From Cyprinodon diabolis (taxonomy: Eukaryota; Chordata; Actinopteri; Cyprinodontiformes; Cyprinodontidae): 64,000 nt of DNA. The stretch's first letter is position 1, and each line of letters opens with the position of its first letter. Below the pieces are notes generated by a model. It saw nothing but the letters and a program-made list of their open reading frames with translations. It was not told where the DNA came from and searched no databases. Location of the stretch: positions 33,428,010 to 33,492,009 of the forward strand of contig CM060068.1 of the NCBI GenBank assembly GCA_030533445.1, read 5' to 3'. A program made the position numbers and the translations under genes. This document shows positions 12,536-24,868 of this stretch, one piece after another.

Positions 12536-14992
12536 TGAATAAATACAGGGCACTAAACGACAGAAAATCACATTATATTCAAAAAAATAATTTACCTGAA
12601 AGATCATTTACTGTGTTTTTAATGCCTGCATTGAAGGTATTCACTTATAGAGCCGCGTCTTAGTGTGGTACTCTCCTCCTTAGGGAATTTAGCTAAGTAT
12701 CACATTTCTTGACAGTCTGTATGACATGGTGACCCCAGCTGGGGTGACATAACCCATGAAGGAGACTGCTGGCTCAGCAAACATGGCTGTAAACAGTCGC
12801 TCAGAACATCATGATGCTTGCACCCTTTGAAAGAATAAGACACACACATACACACACACACTGGGAAGTGACACTGACAGTGACAAATACCCTTTTCAGA
12901 AATCACACACAGTCAGTGCAGAGCTGCACACGCTGTAAGGGAGGCGTACAAACAGGGGCTGACTAGCATTCACACACACATCAACGCCGGATGGCACATT
13001 ACTATTCTATTGAGGTTTAACAGCACCACCTACTCCTTCCACTGGGAATTTGATAAGCTGGAAAATCACAGCATTTTTTAAAGCCAGAAACACGTAATTT
13101 TCCTCTTCTGTTGTCATCCGCTTAACAATTTTCTAGCACAAGGATATTTCCTCAATTTTCCACCTCCTATTTAGTAAAAACTCCACCAGTCCTTGCAGTT
13201 TGGATTAGATTAAAGTAGTAACAGTATAGGTGTTTTTTGTTGTTTTGGCCTCTATGTTTCAGCCCTACGTAGCATCTGTTTTTTTTTTTTTTTTTCCTAT
13301 ACTCTGGTCCTCTCTTATCTCATTACACACTCTTCAGGCTTTGTGGTTAAATTATGTATTAAGGTCAATGTCAAAACACGGAAGATGTGTAATCTGCAGG
13401 GAGTTTCCTTTTATTCATTATTACAGTGAAGGCTGAGCACAACTGTCAGCCAGCCAGAGCTATGCTCAGCATGGAAGCCTATGTGCTCAGCGGGGCCCCA
13501 CCAAGCCTCTCTCTCTCTCCCTCACTCCCCCACCCACCTCTTCCTCCTTCTGGACACAGCCCTGATAGATTTACCCAACTAACCTCATCTCTCTTTGGGA
13601 TCTCCCTCCTCTGCAGCGCCAATCTGATAGCTATCAAGTACACCTATATGCCAGTGCCATAAATCTGAACGGGGGGAATAATGTACAAGCCTGGACCCAA
13701 GGGGAGAGGAGAGGGGGGGTGAAGGAAAAGAGCAAGGGGTGTTTACCAAAAGGAGGGTGTCATACCAATTCCCTTTAGTTGCAGGAATATTTCTAATCTG
13801 GAATCATGTCAGGATACAGCAGAGCTATGCAAGGGTACGCCCCCTTCCTCTCTGTTGTATCCACACTTGTGCATGATTGAGAAAAATAAATGTGATGAAA
13901 CGCAAAGCTTTTGTTTATTTATTTCAAGGTTAACTGACATTATATTATTTGTTGACAGGATAAGCATTTAACCCTAAAGTGATTTAGAACCGAAGGCCCT
14001 CACCACTTTGCCTCCCTTCTCACAGCAGCTCCACACTTGACCTGTTGTTTTCTCAATTGTTGTCAGTCAGCGTCTGAGCTGTGTCAGATACATACTGACA
14101 GCTTTGGCACGGGTTGCTTTGAGAGCTGTGGATGCCTTTAACTCAGCTTTGTAATCTTCTGCTTTAATAGCTCAGGGGTAAATGAAACAGTTTGATGAAT
14201 CAGTCCAGCTTGGTTCCAGCCAGTGTAATTATCTTCTGATTAGATTAATTCAGTTAGGCCTCGGTCGCGTTTATAATACAAACAGCTTTTCTGGGAGGAG
14301 AGCACTTTGTCATGTTAGCATTACACAATTATGTCTGTAAGTGATAAGTGCTGCTGTTTATCGACCCTGTGACACAGAAGGATCTATAAATAAGCAGAAT
14401 GCAGTAGAAGAAAATACATTCTGAGCCTAGGAAAAGTAGGTTATCTATCTTCTTCATATTTCACTATTTAAAACCACAACTTTTATTTATGGCAATTTAT
14501 CTATTAGACCACCACAAAGTGGTGCATAAATGTGAACTAAAATAAATATGACATATTAGTTTACAGCTGATAGCTACAATGTAACTCCTCCCAGCCAGTA
14601 AGTGGCTCACTATACTAGCCTGGTTTCCTTCCACACTGTTTACTATCTACTAATGTTAATAATAAGATTTGTATTAACAAGCATTTAACTTACCCTTTCA
14701 GAAGAAGAGCAACAACCTACATTTGGCTTCTAGGTCTCTTTGCTTCCTAAATTGTAAGCAGAGAAAAAGCCATTTCTCAGCTCTGTCACAGAGTTACTGG
14801 GATCTAGCAATGTCTGAGCTCGTTCTCAAGTGACTTTAACCTACTATTCCTACCAGTGTAGAATATCTGTGTTGACATTGGCATCATAACCAGAAGTAAA
14901 TATTGATAGATATTTTGGACCCGTCATTGGGCCTCATGCAAGAAGCATTTCTACAGACAATTTTGCTCTTAAATCGTTTGTACGAGTCATTC
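12536..14992. other. Non-genic stretch
   Basis: No gene is seen. It holds a CA-rich tract (12841-12861), a T-run (13280-13297) and pyrimidine-rich sequence (13507-13550). Two mixed-complexity islands, 13430-13670 and 14040-14290, look like candidate regulatory sequence. Confidence 0.55.
14040..14290. promoter_or_regulatory. Candidate conserved non-coding element
   Basis: The block contains TGTCAGTCAGCGTCTG, AGCCAGTGTAATTATCTTC, TGATTAGATTAATTCAG and CGGTCGCGTTTATAATACA: homeodomain-type TAATTA/ATTA cores in otherwise complex sequence with a CpG-bearing TCGCG and no coding frame. It looks like the enhancers found in deserts around developmental genes, but this is inference from composition. 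Confidence 0.22.
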
Positions 14993-15300
14993 AGGATAAA
15001 ATGTCACATTCATGGCTGCATGGTGGTTTTGCTTGGTTTCCCTGTGGGTTCTCGCAGGTTCTCCAGCTTCCTCCCACAGTCCATAAACATGACTGTCAGG
15101 TCAATTAGCTTCTCTAAAATGCCCTTAGGTGTGAGGGTGTGTGCAAATGGTTGTGTGTTTTTTTTGCCCTGCGACTGACTTGCTACCTGTCCGGGTTGTA
15201 CCCCACCTCTTGCCTATAGACTTCCGGACATAGACACTGGCCCCACCACGACCCTAACAAGGACTAAGCGGGAGAAGATGGATGGAAGGATGCCACATTT
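14993..15300 (+). repeat. Fish 'tggatgga' family repeat
   Basis: The order CAGCTTCCTCCCACAGTCCA, AACATGACTGTCAGGTCAAT, CTACCTGTCCGGGTTGTACC and ACTAAGCGGGAGAAGATGGA matches a very common teleost repeat that ends in a tetranucleotide GGAT tail. Partial copies are at 20380-20470, 37530-37650 and, reversed, 41540-41677. Confidence 0.65.
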
Positions 15301-16795
15301 TTTCAGGTAAGAATCAGTTTTATGAGTGCTGCAGACTTGATGTAGGAGTTTTAATCAATCAGTCGGCTGTTATCCAAACCTAGGTTTCCATTACATAACT
15401 ACATTTTGTGTTACTTAGAATCAATTGTCCTTTTTATTAGGCCATAACTTTCTATATTATGCAAATCTGCAATTATAATTGATATTCTAATTTGCTGATG
15501 ACAGAACTATTGGTTACTACAGCTGCAGCTGAATTTGTTATGCTTTTCTTAACCTGTTGGGATACTTTCCCATGGATATGCTACATTTTAGGGGGTTATA
15601 GGTACTTGGGGGGACCAAGGACTGATCTCCATGAAGAAAGGTTATTTTCTTGGGGTGGGGGTTTGGTTTAAGAGAGGTATGATTTGAGTTTAGAATAGGT
15701 TTAGGGTTGGGTATGTGCTGGTAATGGTTGGGATTAGGGTAAAGGTCTTGGTTAGGCTATAGAAAAGAGTGCAATAGGAAAGACAGTTAATGGAAAGTCC
15801 CCACAGGGAGATTGTGACACAAGATGTGTGTGTGTGTGTGCAGCACTTTGTCCAACAGCAGTTCTTAAATATGCAATATAAATTAATTAGTTTTGATGCT
15901 GATCCACGATGTAGAGCAAATGTGCAAAAGAAGGACTTCCCGACAGCTGAGGCTCTTTGGAGTTTTCAAGTTTCACAGAAAATTAAAACAACACATTGAC
16001 CTGAAAAAACTGGAAAAAAAATTAAAAAAAAACAACTGTAACAGTAAGTGTCTGCATCATCATGCTGTTTTTCTTCAGCAGAGACATGGTAAGAGTTAAT
16101 CAAGGATACTTGGAGTTTAATTTCATTTAAAGTCCATATGAATACTAAAGGCTGCAAAACACTTAAGTGATGTAACGAGGAGCCCAAATTAATTTAAAAC
16201 CATTTTTGTGTTAGAAATTAAAAATTAGACTTACATCCAATTGGGAATTTACGAAAAGGAAAAAATGTGGTCACCATCCATCCAATCTGACTGGACTGAG
16301 GCTACTTTTTAAAGCAGAAAGGACCAAAGGACCTCCGGGCTAGTAGACACATAACAAAAAGAAAACTTCCAACTGTAATAGCAGTTAAAGATGATTGTAT
16401 GAAATATTTAATCAGGCTGACTAAGTGCAAATACACACATAAAAATCTCACAACACAAATTGAAGTTTTGTGTTTCATCTGAAGAAATTGCGAATACTTT
16501 AAATATCGTACATGCTTTTCAATGGTGCCATAACAACCATTTTATTGGGAGAGACTGAGAAAAAGTGATCAAAAAAAGAAAAACAAACTTCAAAGATAAG
16601 TAAGGTAGATGCCCAAGAACACCAAAGCGGCCAAGGTTATTTCAAGTTTTTACCACTGATGGAGTGACTGACAGAGAAAGGTTATAACCTCGGCGGTAAA
16701 GCAAAGGGGCAAAGGCTTGGATATCTATTCTCTCCTTCAAGCTTCCTCCTTTATCTCTTTCTTCCTGCAGCCACTCTCCTGGTGGTTTCACCATC

Positions 16796-16801
<6 letters not shown>

Positions 16802-16833
<32 letters not shown>
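16802..16833. repeat. (CT)n microsatellite
   Basis: About 16 uninterrupted CT units, read directly. The apparent arginine/glutamate-rich minus-strand frame across it is a product of the repeat. Confidence 0.95.
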
Positions 16834-16835
<2 letters not shown>

Positions 16836-16844
16836 CCTCTCGCA

Positions 16845-17075
16845 AAGCTCACGTGTTGTGCGTAGGAAAATGCCTCCTGACTGGTGGGCCTAATTACTGG
16901 CTCCTCACTGACCCGCGCCGGGCCGAGGCCTCGTCAGAACATTGATTCAACATGAGCCCTGCGCTGGCCAGCACCTCACACTAATGAATACTAATGAATA
17001 ATTATCACTTGCCGGCTGGCATGTCAGCCCACTGCAGGGACACACTCGAGCACAGCCGCTTGTAGAGCTGCAGGA
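16845..17075. promoter_or_regulatory. Candidate GC-rich conserved element
   Basis: The block begins with AGCTCACGTGTTGTGCG (an E-box CACGTG), then TGGGCCTAATTACTGGCTCC and the CpG-rich CTGACCCGCGCCGGGCCGAG. It then has a doubled ACTAATGAAT ahead of ATTATCACTTGCCGGCTGGC. It is clearly more GC-rich than its surroundings and has no gene. A regulatory role is inferred. Confidence 0.25.
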
Positions 17076-18518
17076 GGAGCGTTAGACGCCCTCATCGAGA
17101 AAAACAGGCAGCTCGGACAGCGGACAAGGCTACGCAGCAATATGAAAGCCTCCCAGAAGGGTTGCAGAGGAAGCGTACAGCCCTCAAGGTTAAGCAGAGG
17201 TAACACTGAGCCGAGTGGCTTGCGCTGACCCCTGTGAAGATTGTTTTGATTGTCATGACCTGTGCAGAGCTTATGGAGCAAGTCATGGCAGTTGAAGTGG
17301 GTTCTCCTGACCTTCATGGTAGCAACTTGGTTGGTGATGATGAAACATGTCAGCCTCAAGTGAGGTGTCAACCAGCCAAGCAATGGAAACCTCTGTTCTG
17401 CTTCCTGTTGCTGCTCAATAGGAAATCTATATTTTAATATGACTGTGAGGGAATGGGTATTTAATTTCAACCAATGGGAAAACAATTTCTCAGAGCTTGG
17501 TGGGTAAAATAATTTGAGTAATTGATGAACAGTGACTGAAATGTCAATTACTATTTGTAGAAATAATTCTTCTCTTCATAAAATAGGCATCTATTTAAAA
17601 GGGTTTGTGTACGCTATTGAACCTACAATGACCATGGACAGTTGTTTAAACGTCCCATATGTTTAAAGTGCCTGAAGTTCATCTTGTTTTCTCTCCTAGT
17701 TTAGGAGAGAAGAAGTAAAACTTTCTCCTCAAAGTAAAACAAATTGTATTTTTTTCCCTACAGACATAGACATAGATGTTTTATTGCTTATCAAATTGTC
17801 TAAAAACCTTATGTTGTTGCTGCCAGCTTCTTATTAGGCCAATGACCAGCTGGAAGAGAAATTCTTAGCTTTTTTCCAAACTGTTTTTAGTGAAGAGCCG
17901 GGAGTTTCCCCTACTTTATGACAAGGCCAACATTCTGACATTGAAATTACTCGCTATTTGATGTCTCTTTTTATAGGAAATAGTCATGTTGGTAAGTATT
18001 TGTGAATAAGTTAAGCATAATTAATACAGTTTTAACGAGATTAAAACTTCCCTCATCATGCTCAAAAACAGTCAACTGTAGACTTCTGGTTTCTAGGAAA
18101 CACCTTCTTTGATGATCTGAAGTGATTCTCAAGCATAGACTATACTTTTTCTGGTCACTCAGAAAATGGACCCCTTCCCCACAAGAGATGCTGGTGGTCA
18201 TACTGTTACTGTATATACAAGTCCATCTTTGTTTGGTTTGGTTTATTTACACTTAAGTGATGTTGATGATGATGGTTAAAACTGCAATGAACAAAAAGGT
18301 CTGCAGAGAGGATCATCAGGAATAATTTACCTGACATTGACAACCTGTACAACTCTAGGGCCAAAGAAAACAACCAATATCTCCACTGACCCTTCATTTC
18401 CTGGTCACACTCTTTTCCAACTCTTACCTTGAAGGTATAGTGGAGGATTTTGTCTGATTTTTTAAAAGACCCGTCCTCTCCGCTTTAAGAAATAAATGCA
18501 CATGCACAACCCTGTACA

Positions 18519-18536
18519 CGTTCCCGAGAGGGAACG
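18519..18536. repeat. 18-bp palindrome
   Basis: CGTTCCCGAGAGGGAACG has perfect 7-base arms around GAGA. It could be a dimeric transcription-factor site; the spacing does not fit the EBF consensus, so no factor is named. Confidence 0.5.
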
Positions 18537-19516
18537 CCTATTAAACTCAAGAGAGAGCATCCACGAGCCCATTTCACCTCATGCACGCTCTGTTTAAAAG
18601 TTGCTGTTTGCATCACATATACAAGCTTATTTACTAAAAGACGATTTGCAATTTTTCCACTATGTCAGACTCACCACAGGTAAGAACATCCTTCACTATG
18701 CCTTTAAATTGGGTCTACACTAATGGTAACAGCTAACCAACAGAGGGACGGTTTCTTCCCCAAGGTTGTGTCTCTGTTGAGAACAATGAAAAACTCGCAG
18801 CCAGGATAGCTGGGCACCTGCCTAGGCAATGTCTTTTGCACTATTACAACCTGCCTTCCCTCTTTTATACATTAATTAAAAAACAGACACACACATTTGT
18901 CAATACTACTATTATCTATTATGCTTCTCCAATGCCTTTCTAAATGTTTAACACTGCAGTATATATAATTTGATCGCCACCATCAGCAAGCAATACTATT
19001 TTTTCTAACAAAAAACTTAGACACATGGGTCTCTCACAGCTCTCAAATGTTTTATCTATGGAACTGGTCTACTCACCACAGGATGCGAGATAATTGAAAC
19101 TGAACTGAAAGAATACTTTGCTTAGTCCTTATTAGTAATGAGTGGATTGATTCAAAATATTGATATCTATACCAAGTTAATAATGGTATTGGATTGATAC
19201 TATTCTGAAAGCACCAATACTTCAGAGCCCAAAGTAGGGCAAAGATAAGAAGTTGGATGAATTATCACACTTAAATATAAATAAAAGGAATATCCCTGTA
19301 TTGATACCAAAACAAGCACTGACACTCTCCATATTTTACTAACAGATTGCACTCAATTAAATGTATTCATTTTAAGCCGTAAAAAAAAAATTGTGACATC
19401 ACTGAGAAGCGACATGCTTTACTTGGTAATGATACAGCACAATGTAAATATTACACCTTTGATTCAGAACTACAGAAGCTGAGAGCAGTCTTACTGGACT
19501 TTTTTTTCTCCTTTTC

Positions 19517-20190
19517 CTTCTCGAGATTATGACATAACTGTCTCGTTATCACGGTTAAACCATTAATTGTTTTCTCGAGATAAAGAGATAATTATCTCAT
19601 TATCACGAAAAAACAGTTATTGATTTCTTGAGATAATGAGATGATTAACCTGTATGAGTAATGAATGAGGCTGGCCAACAGCCCTGGATTCCCAGTCCAT
19701 CCATGCCTGTTGTGCCCGTATTAGTGCAGTCGGGTTACCACGTGTGTGCAAATAATGCTTTTTTTAGCTTCCTTTTTTTTTTCACTCATTGTCAGGTCGT
19801 GGTGGATGATTGGATTGCAGGAAATACAGTAGAAACAAATCTGACTGCTTTAATTACAATCTTTACTCTGGACTCATTTTGGGGATTAATGCATCTTTTA
19901 TGTGTTATCGGCGTAACACCGGGGCTGTTCACAAGACACCGGGTACTAAGGTGCCAGAGTTATAGGTCTAAGTGTTTATTAGTCAGAAGTGGAAACAAAT
20001 CATCAAACCAACAACGTTGTCTTGTTACCTAAAAGTTAAACACAGGATCATTTACAGAATTACACATGACTTATAAATCCTCTCCTTCTGTTGTGGTATT
20101 GAAGGATGTAGTCAGTTTTAACACACACCAATCATCTCGTTATGACGAGAAAATGGCTTTCGTTATCTTTAGATAATGAGGAAATTAACT
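19517..20190. mobile_element. Palindromic DNA-transposon-like repeat
   Basis: Both ends (19517-19652 and 20128-20190) are built from short palindromic units such as TCTCGAGATAA, ATTATCTCATTATCACG and ATCTCGTTATGACGAGAAAA. The middle (19661-20127) lacks them. The wording is familiar from repeats in teleost genomes and resembles the ends of a non-autonomous DNA transposon. I could not define target duplications. The 123-codon frame at 19661-20032 has no known domain and is not called. Confidence 0.45.
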
Positions 20191-23100
20191 TCTAACTAAT
20201 AATATTGTTATTAAATAACTGAAGCAGGACTAGAACTCTGCAAAGATACTTAGGATAATCACACATTTAAAGAAAAGTATGATTAGAGCTAATGTAGAAT
20301 ACTGAAATGCACGAGTCCAAGGGAAAACCAAACCTCAAAATCATCACAATAAAACTCTGATAATGAGTTTATCCTGTATGTCTCTGTGTTACCCTGAGAT
20401 AGAATGGCGACCTGTCCAGGGTGTACCCCAGGGTGGGATAAAGCATGATGGAAAATGGATGGATGGATGAGTTTTCATAAATCCTGACTAGGACTTTTGG
20501 GCATAGAAATCTAAAGTTCTATAATACATTGAGATACACTACTGCTTCTGAAAGAATTTTGACCTTTAGCGGAAATCTTGACTGAAATGGGAGAGATTCT
20601 AGGACTTCCTCAGGTCTTGGGGAAGAGAGTTGTCAGTTTTCTGCTCACAGAAAAAATCAAATGTTGTAAGGTCTAAAAGTTGATTTGAAATGACTTTTCA
20701 AATAAAACCTGATAAGGTGATTCTTAAGACCAGATAACTTATAGTGTTGTTTTCCTGAAACCTGAGTCCTGGCAACTTTTCTACTGACAGCTTAAAACCC
20801 AGACACCTTTTTCTGATGACAAATCTTTTTTCTTTTTTTTTCCTGAGACCTGATAACCTATAACAACTGCTGTTTGTATAGTTTGAATCTATGAGATTTT
20901 GGGAAGTTGGAAATGAAGATGATCAAACAACCTGAGAATGATAGGATATCTTAACTTTAATATTAAAAGGATTGTAGAACAAGTAGATGCATTGTTTTTG
21001 TATTTGTCTCAATAAAGAGAAGGGAATTTGTTGATTTTTTTTATTTTTATATATGAAATAAATATAGTCCAGGTCTTTTAGTTGCAACAGCTAATCTTTA
21101 TGAACTGATGCACTGATACCCAGGCAAAATATATAAACTTTGAAAGCTATTCTGAACAAGAAACAATTACACGTAAATTACACCAGCTACCAATTCTCTA
21201 ATTCTACCTTTCTCTTATAGGATTTTTTTTATTTTTTTGATAAATAGTTGGGTTTTGTTTTATTAGAGGAAGGAAATAAAGGCCTTTTATACTCTAACAT
21301 TTATGTGTACTTGCCTAGAGATGAAGAAGATAAAGAAAGATAAATATGTGGAAGAGATCGATGCATATTTTAACAACCGGCTGTACTAGGGATTTAAAAT
21401 GCATTTCTGGGAGCAAATTTATTAAGCTTTTTGCTTTGAACTGTGTTCTTTTATTTTTAAGAATCTAATTTAACAGTGTGGGGTGCAGTTTTTTTTTTTT
21501 TTTTTTTATCTAAATATGTTTTTAACTATGGTTACGACCTTTTGGGTCAGTTTTCCAAAAAGTTTAAAGAATTGTTCTGTATCAAGGGCAAAAGTGCCAA
21601 AAATAATAATACATTATAAAATACATGAATGATAAAATAATTAAATATTTAAATGTTTGAATAAATTATTAAATACATTTGTTCGCACAGTTTATTAAAC
21701 GTTGTGTTAATTAGAAAAAAAATGATTTGATTTAAATGAATGTGTTTAGCACTGCCATGGAAAAGGTCATTTGTTTGCAACTTATCCAATCAGATCCAAG
21801 TGACTAAAATGATTATGAATCACATAATAAATTAAAGTTAATTGGATTGAAAGTATTTACACATGTACAGTAGGTAGGGATATTTTCTATGTATGTGTGA
21901 AGCATTTAGTATGGTGATATGCACTAGAAGATTTTTTTTTTTTCAGAAACTAATACGTTATATTTAAACACTTACGTACAAGTGCAGCTCCTGTACAACT
22001 CGAATTGGTTGCATTTTATGCATAAGATTCCCGAGTGTTAACAGTTAAGCCTTTATTTAAAACAAAAATAAACTGAAAAAAATGTATATTCAGTCTCCAT
22101 TATACCTTTAGTGTTAAGTCACAGTCAGAGTTTATATAACCATGTTGCAGATTAAACTACCGAATTGCTTCAAACTGATTGTGGGTGTTGTATGTGGGTG
22201 CAGGAGCCTGCAAGCCTGCTGGTTTTACCTCTCATGAGGAAGTGTAAAACTTCTTAGTGTGTTATTTTCTCTCTACCATTTATTCTTTTGATCTGTGTGT
22301 ACATTATCTGCAGCTCTTTGAATTTCAATTTCACTGTCATGTAAGCTTTTTTCTCCTCTCTGTTTTCTTGTGCTATCGCAGCTGAGGGTTGCAGCTCTAA
22401 TAATATTCAACTTTTAGGTCACAGCGGAATGCTAATTAGTTTGCTATTTTAATTAATATGTCCCTGCAGGTTTCCATATCAATTCAGTTTTAACACAGAG
22501 CACATTGCACTTTGAGCTAATAAATTAAAACAAATTCCCAAAATAAATCAGTTAAAAAAAAAAAAAAAAAGCAAACACTTTACGGTGTACAGGAGCCGTA
22601 CTCGTTTGAACCGTGTTTACATAAATTGCTTATTTGGGCTTAATAAACTCAATAAATTTTAAGCACTCTGGGAGGTTTTCAAAAAGTTTCAATAAATCTT
22701 ATGAGATGTGAGTTTCTCACAAAAAAGATCTACTCATAAATATGTTCACAAGATAAAATGCTGTGGTTATTTTCAGGAGCACTGGTGTTTAAACTGGGTT
22801 TGCAGGTGTATTTGTGCTGCAGCGAAGGACTCAGAAAGTGCTTCACTTTCCATGAGAGTGCCATTTGTCTGTCAGCAGTTCTGTGGAAGTGCATATGCCT
22901 GAGCTCAATTATGTGTATGTTTGTCACTGTTGATCCTTACGGTTCCATTCTGCAGCTCAGCATGTCCCATTCATCATGTTGATATGGAACAGAGAAGCCT
23001 CGGCCGCTGTATTCTTCTCATAATAAAAGGTCAGCGTTCAAATTGTTTTACTTTACTAAAATCACTCAGACAGCAATTATTTTCCACACAGGATGTCAAA

Positions 23101-24676
23101 TTTGTTCCATATTACTAAACATAACATAAGACTGTTTATTTTTATCACTCAGCCTCTATTCTTATTCTTATAACCTATGGTTAAAGATGGAAGTTAGGCT
23201 TTTATAAAATTCTTTCCAACTCACATTCAAGAGGAGTGTTTTTGCACACTAATCAAAATTTATATTCATGGATGAGATGGGAGGGGGCTATTTGGATGTT
23301 TATTATACTTTAAAATGAAGTGTTTCGTACTACTCTGCCTGCGAGGTAATTAATGTAGGGAAATCTTGAATTAAAGATGTAAATCCTGACACTTTGGCAG
23401 AGTTGTGGTGGGGGGGTGGTAAGGGACAGTGGTCTCCAAGGTCTAGATTATTCTTAGCATATACCAATTAACACCATGTATCTTCTTTTATGTTCATTTC
23501 AATTAAGAGCCTTTACAATTTTTAAGTTCTTTTCTTCTCGGTAGTTAGAGAATGTCAGAGAGGCTGATCAAAGGCATTAGCTGCGGTCGGTGCACCATAG
23601 GTGATGCTGCTTTGCATAAAGAAATCTACATATTGCTAAGAAGGTTTTCATTTAATTTTGCATGAATTATGGAGTCAGAGATACTGTTGGTAGATGGAGG
23701 TTGGGGAGGGATGATTATTTTCTAAATCTTAAAAAGTCAGTACAATTCTGGAAGATTTTGTATTATTTGTGACCAGAAACAAACCATCACCAGTTGCATA
23801 CATCAATGTTTTTTTCTGTAGTTGTTGTATAAAAGTCAAATTCCCTGTCATGATTATCAACAAAAAATGCCACACAGGGGAATATATTAATATATATCAT
23901 CATAGACACCCGGTCAATATCAATTGAAAATATGTTCAAAAAATGTTTCATGGTTTCACCTAACTCCAATTCAGAACCACATGGCATTCTGGGGGATGTA
24001 GCAGAGGAAAGGATTCTCCTCTTAATCTATCATGGCCAAACTAAGTAAATAAGTTACCGGCCTATTTTCAAAGGTTAAAATTGACATTTAAATATGGTTA
24101 CGGTGACAAGTTTGAATACGGCTTTTACTCTGGTCCTTATTTAATATAGGTAAACATATTATCACATAGGTAAACAAATTATCACATCATAAATTATTAA
24201 AAAATTCAACACATTTTTTTACCAAGACAGAAACAGATCCCTTTCTTTAAAATGCATTCAAATAAGGTTAGGACTAATAGGGCTCTCCTTGAACTGCTAC
24301 TTATTTAGGTTTTATGGCTGCTTTCTTTGCATGTTTTCATTGTGTATTTTGACAATGTAAAGAGAAAATAGAAAGCACCTTTGCATTGTACAATATCTGC
24401 ATTATTAATCCACGAGGAGAAAGTTTTTCACCCTAATAAGTTGAAACATTAACTATGGAGTGAAAAGCTACATCCATCTATTTGGATATATTTAATCTAC
24501 GTTTCTGGCAAAAAAAAAAAATATATTATTTTGTATATAAAGTGGTAAGTGGATTCTGGATGTGAAATAACTTCAAAAATGTACCTATATAAATGAAATT
24601 TGTTCAGTCCTAAACTATTTTAATACTAAAATATTAGGACTGTTACAATCAATTTGTAACCAAAATGTAAAAAAAA

Positions 24677-24681
<5 letters not shown>

Positions 24682-24712
<31 letters not shown>
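24682..24712. repeat. (TA)n microsatellite
   Basis: About 15 TA units, read directly, just upstream of the exon-like island at 24793. Confidence 0.95.
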
Positions 24713-24714
<2 letters not shown>

Positions 24715-24792
24715 TGAGTTAGATAAAATGTAAAAAAAAAAAATAAACAATATTGAAACAGTAACAAATATTTTTATATCTGTTTTTACAAG

Positions 24793-24868
24793 GTGGCATA
24801 TCAGCCTCTTTCTGACAGCGACATGGAAGTGGTTCACTTTACTGGCATTGGCAGCTTCAGGGTTAAAG
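24793..24868 (+). other. Candidate 76-nt internal exon
   Basis: A pyrimidine-rich tract ending TGTTTTTACAAG precedes the block, and it ends in GTTAAAG followed by GTGAGT, a strong 5' splice site. One frame through it is open and begins VAYQPLSDSDMEVVHF. Its length is not a multiple of three. I recognise no protein, and no partner exons were identified. It could belong to a long non-coding RNA, a poorly conserved gene, or be chance. Confidence 0.2.

Larger units (their letters stand above)
15301..19516. other. Non-genic stretch with microsatellites
   Basis: No host gene is supported. It includes a GT run (15827-15842), A-rich runs near 16014-16033, a CT microsatellite (16802-16833), the candidate element at 16845-17075, a 10-bp hairpin at 17689-17711 and an 18-bp palindrome at 18519-18536. 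The minus-strand frame at 17024-17485 has no recognisable domain. Confidence 0.55.

Noticed and set aside
16642..16845. Arg/Glu repeat protein on the minus strand
   Set aside because: The repeat is the translation of a CT microsatellite.
17024..17485. 153-codon minus-strand frame
   Set aside because: No domain, no splice context and no homologue recognised; other frames across the same DNA are also open by chance.
19661..20032. 123-codon plus-strand frame
   Set aside because: It is inside a palindromic transposon-like repeat and matches no family.
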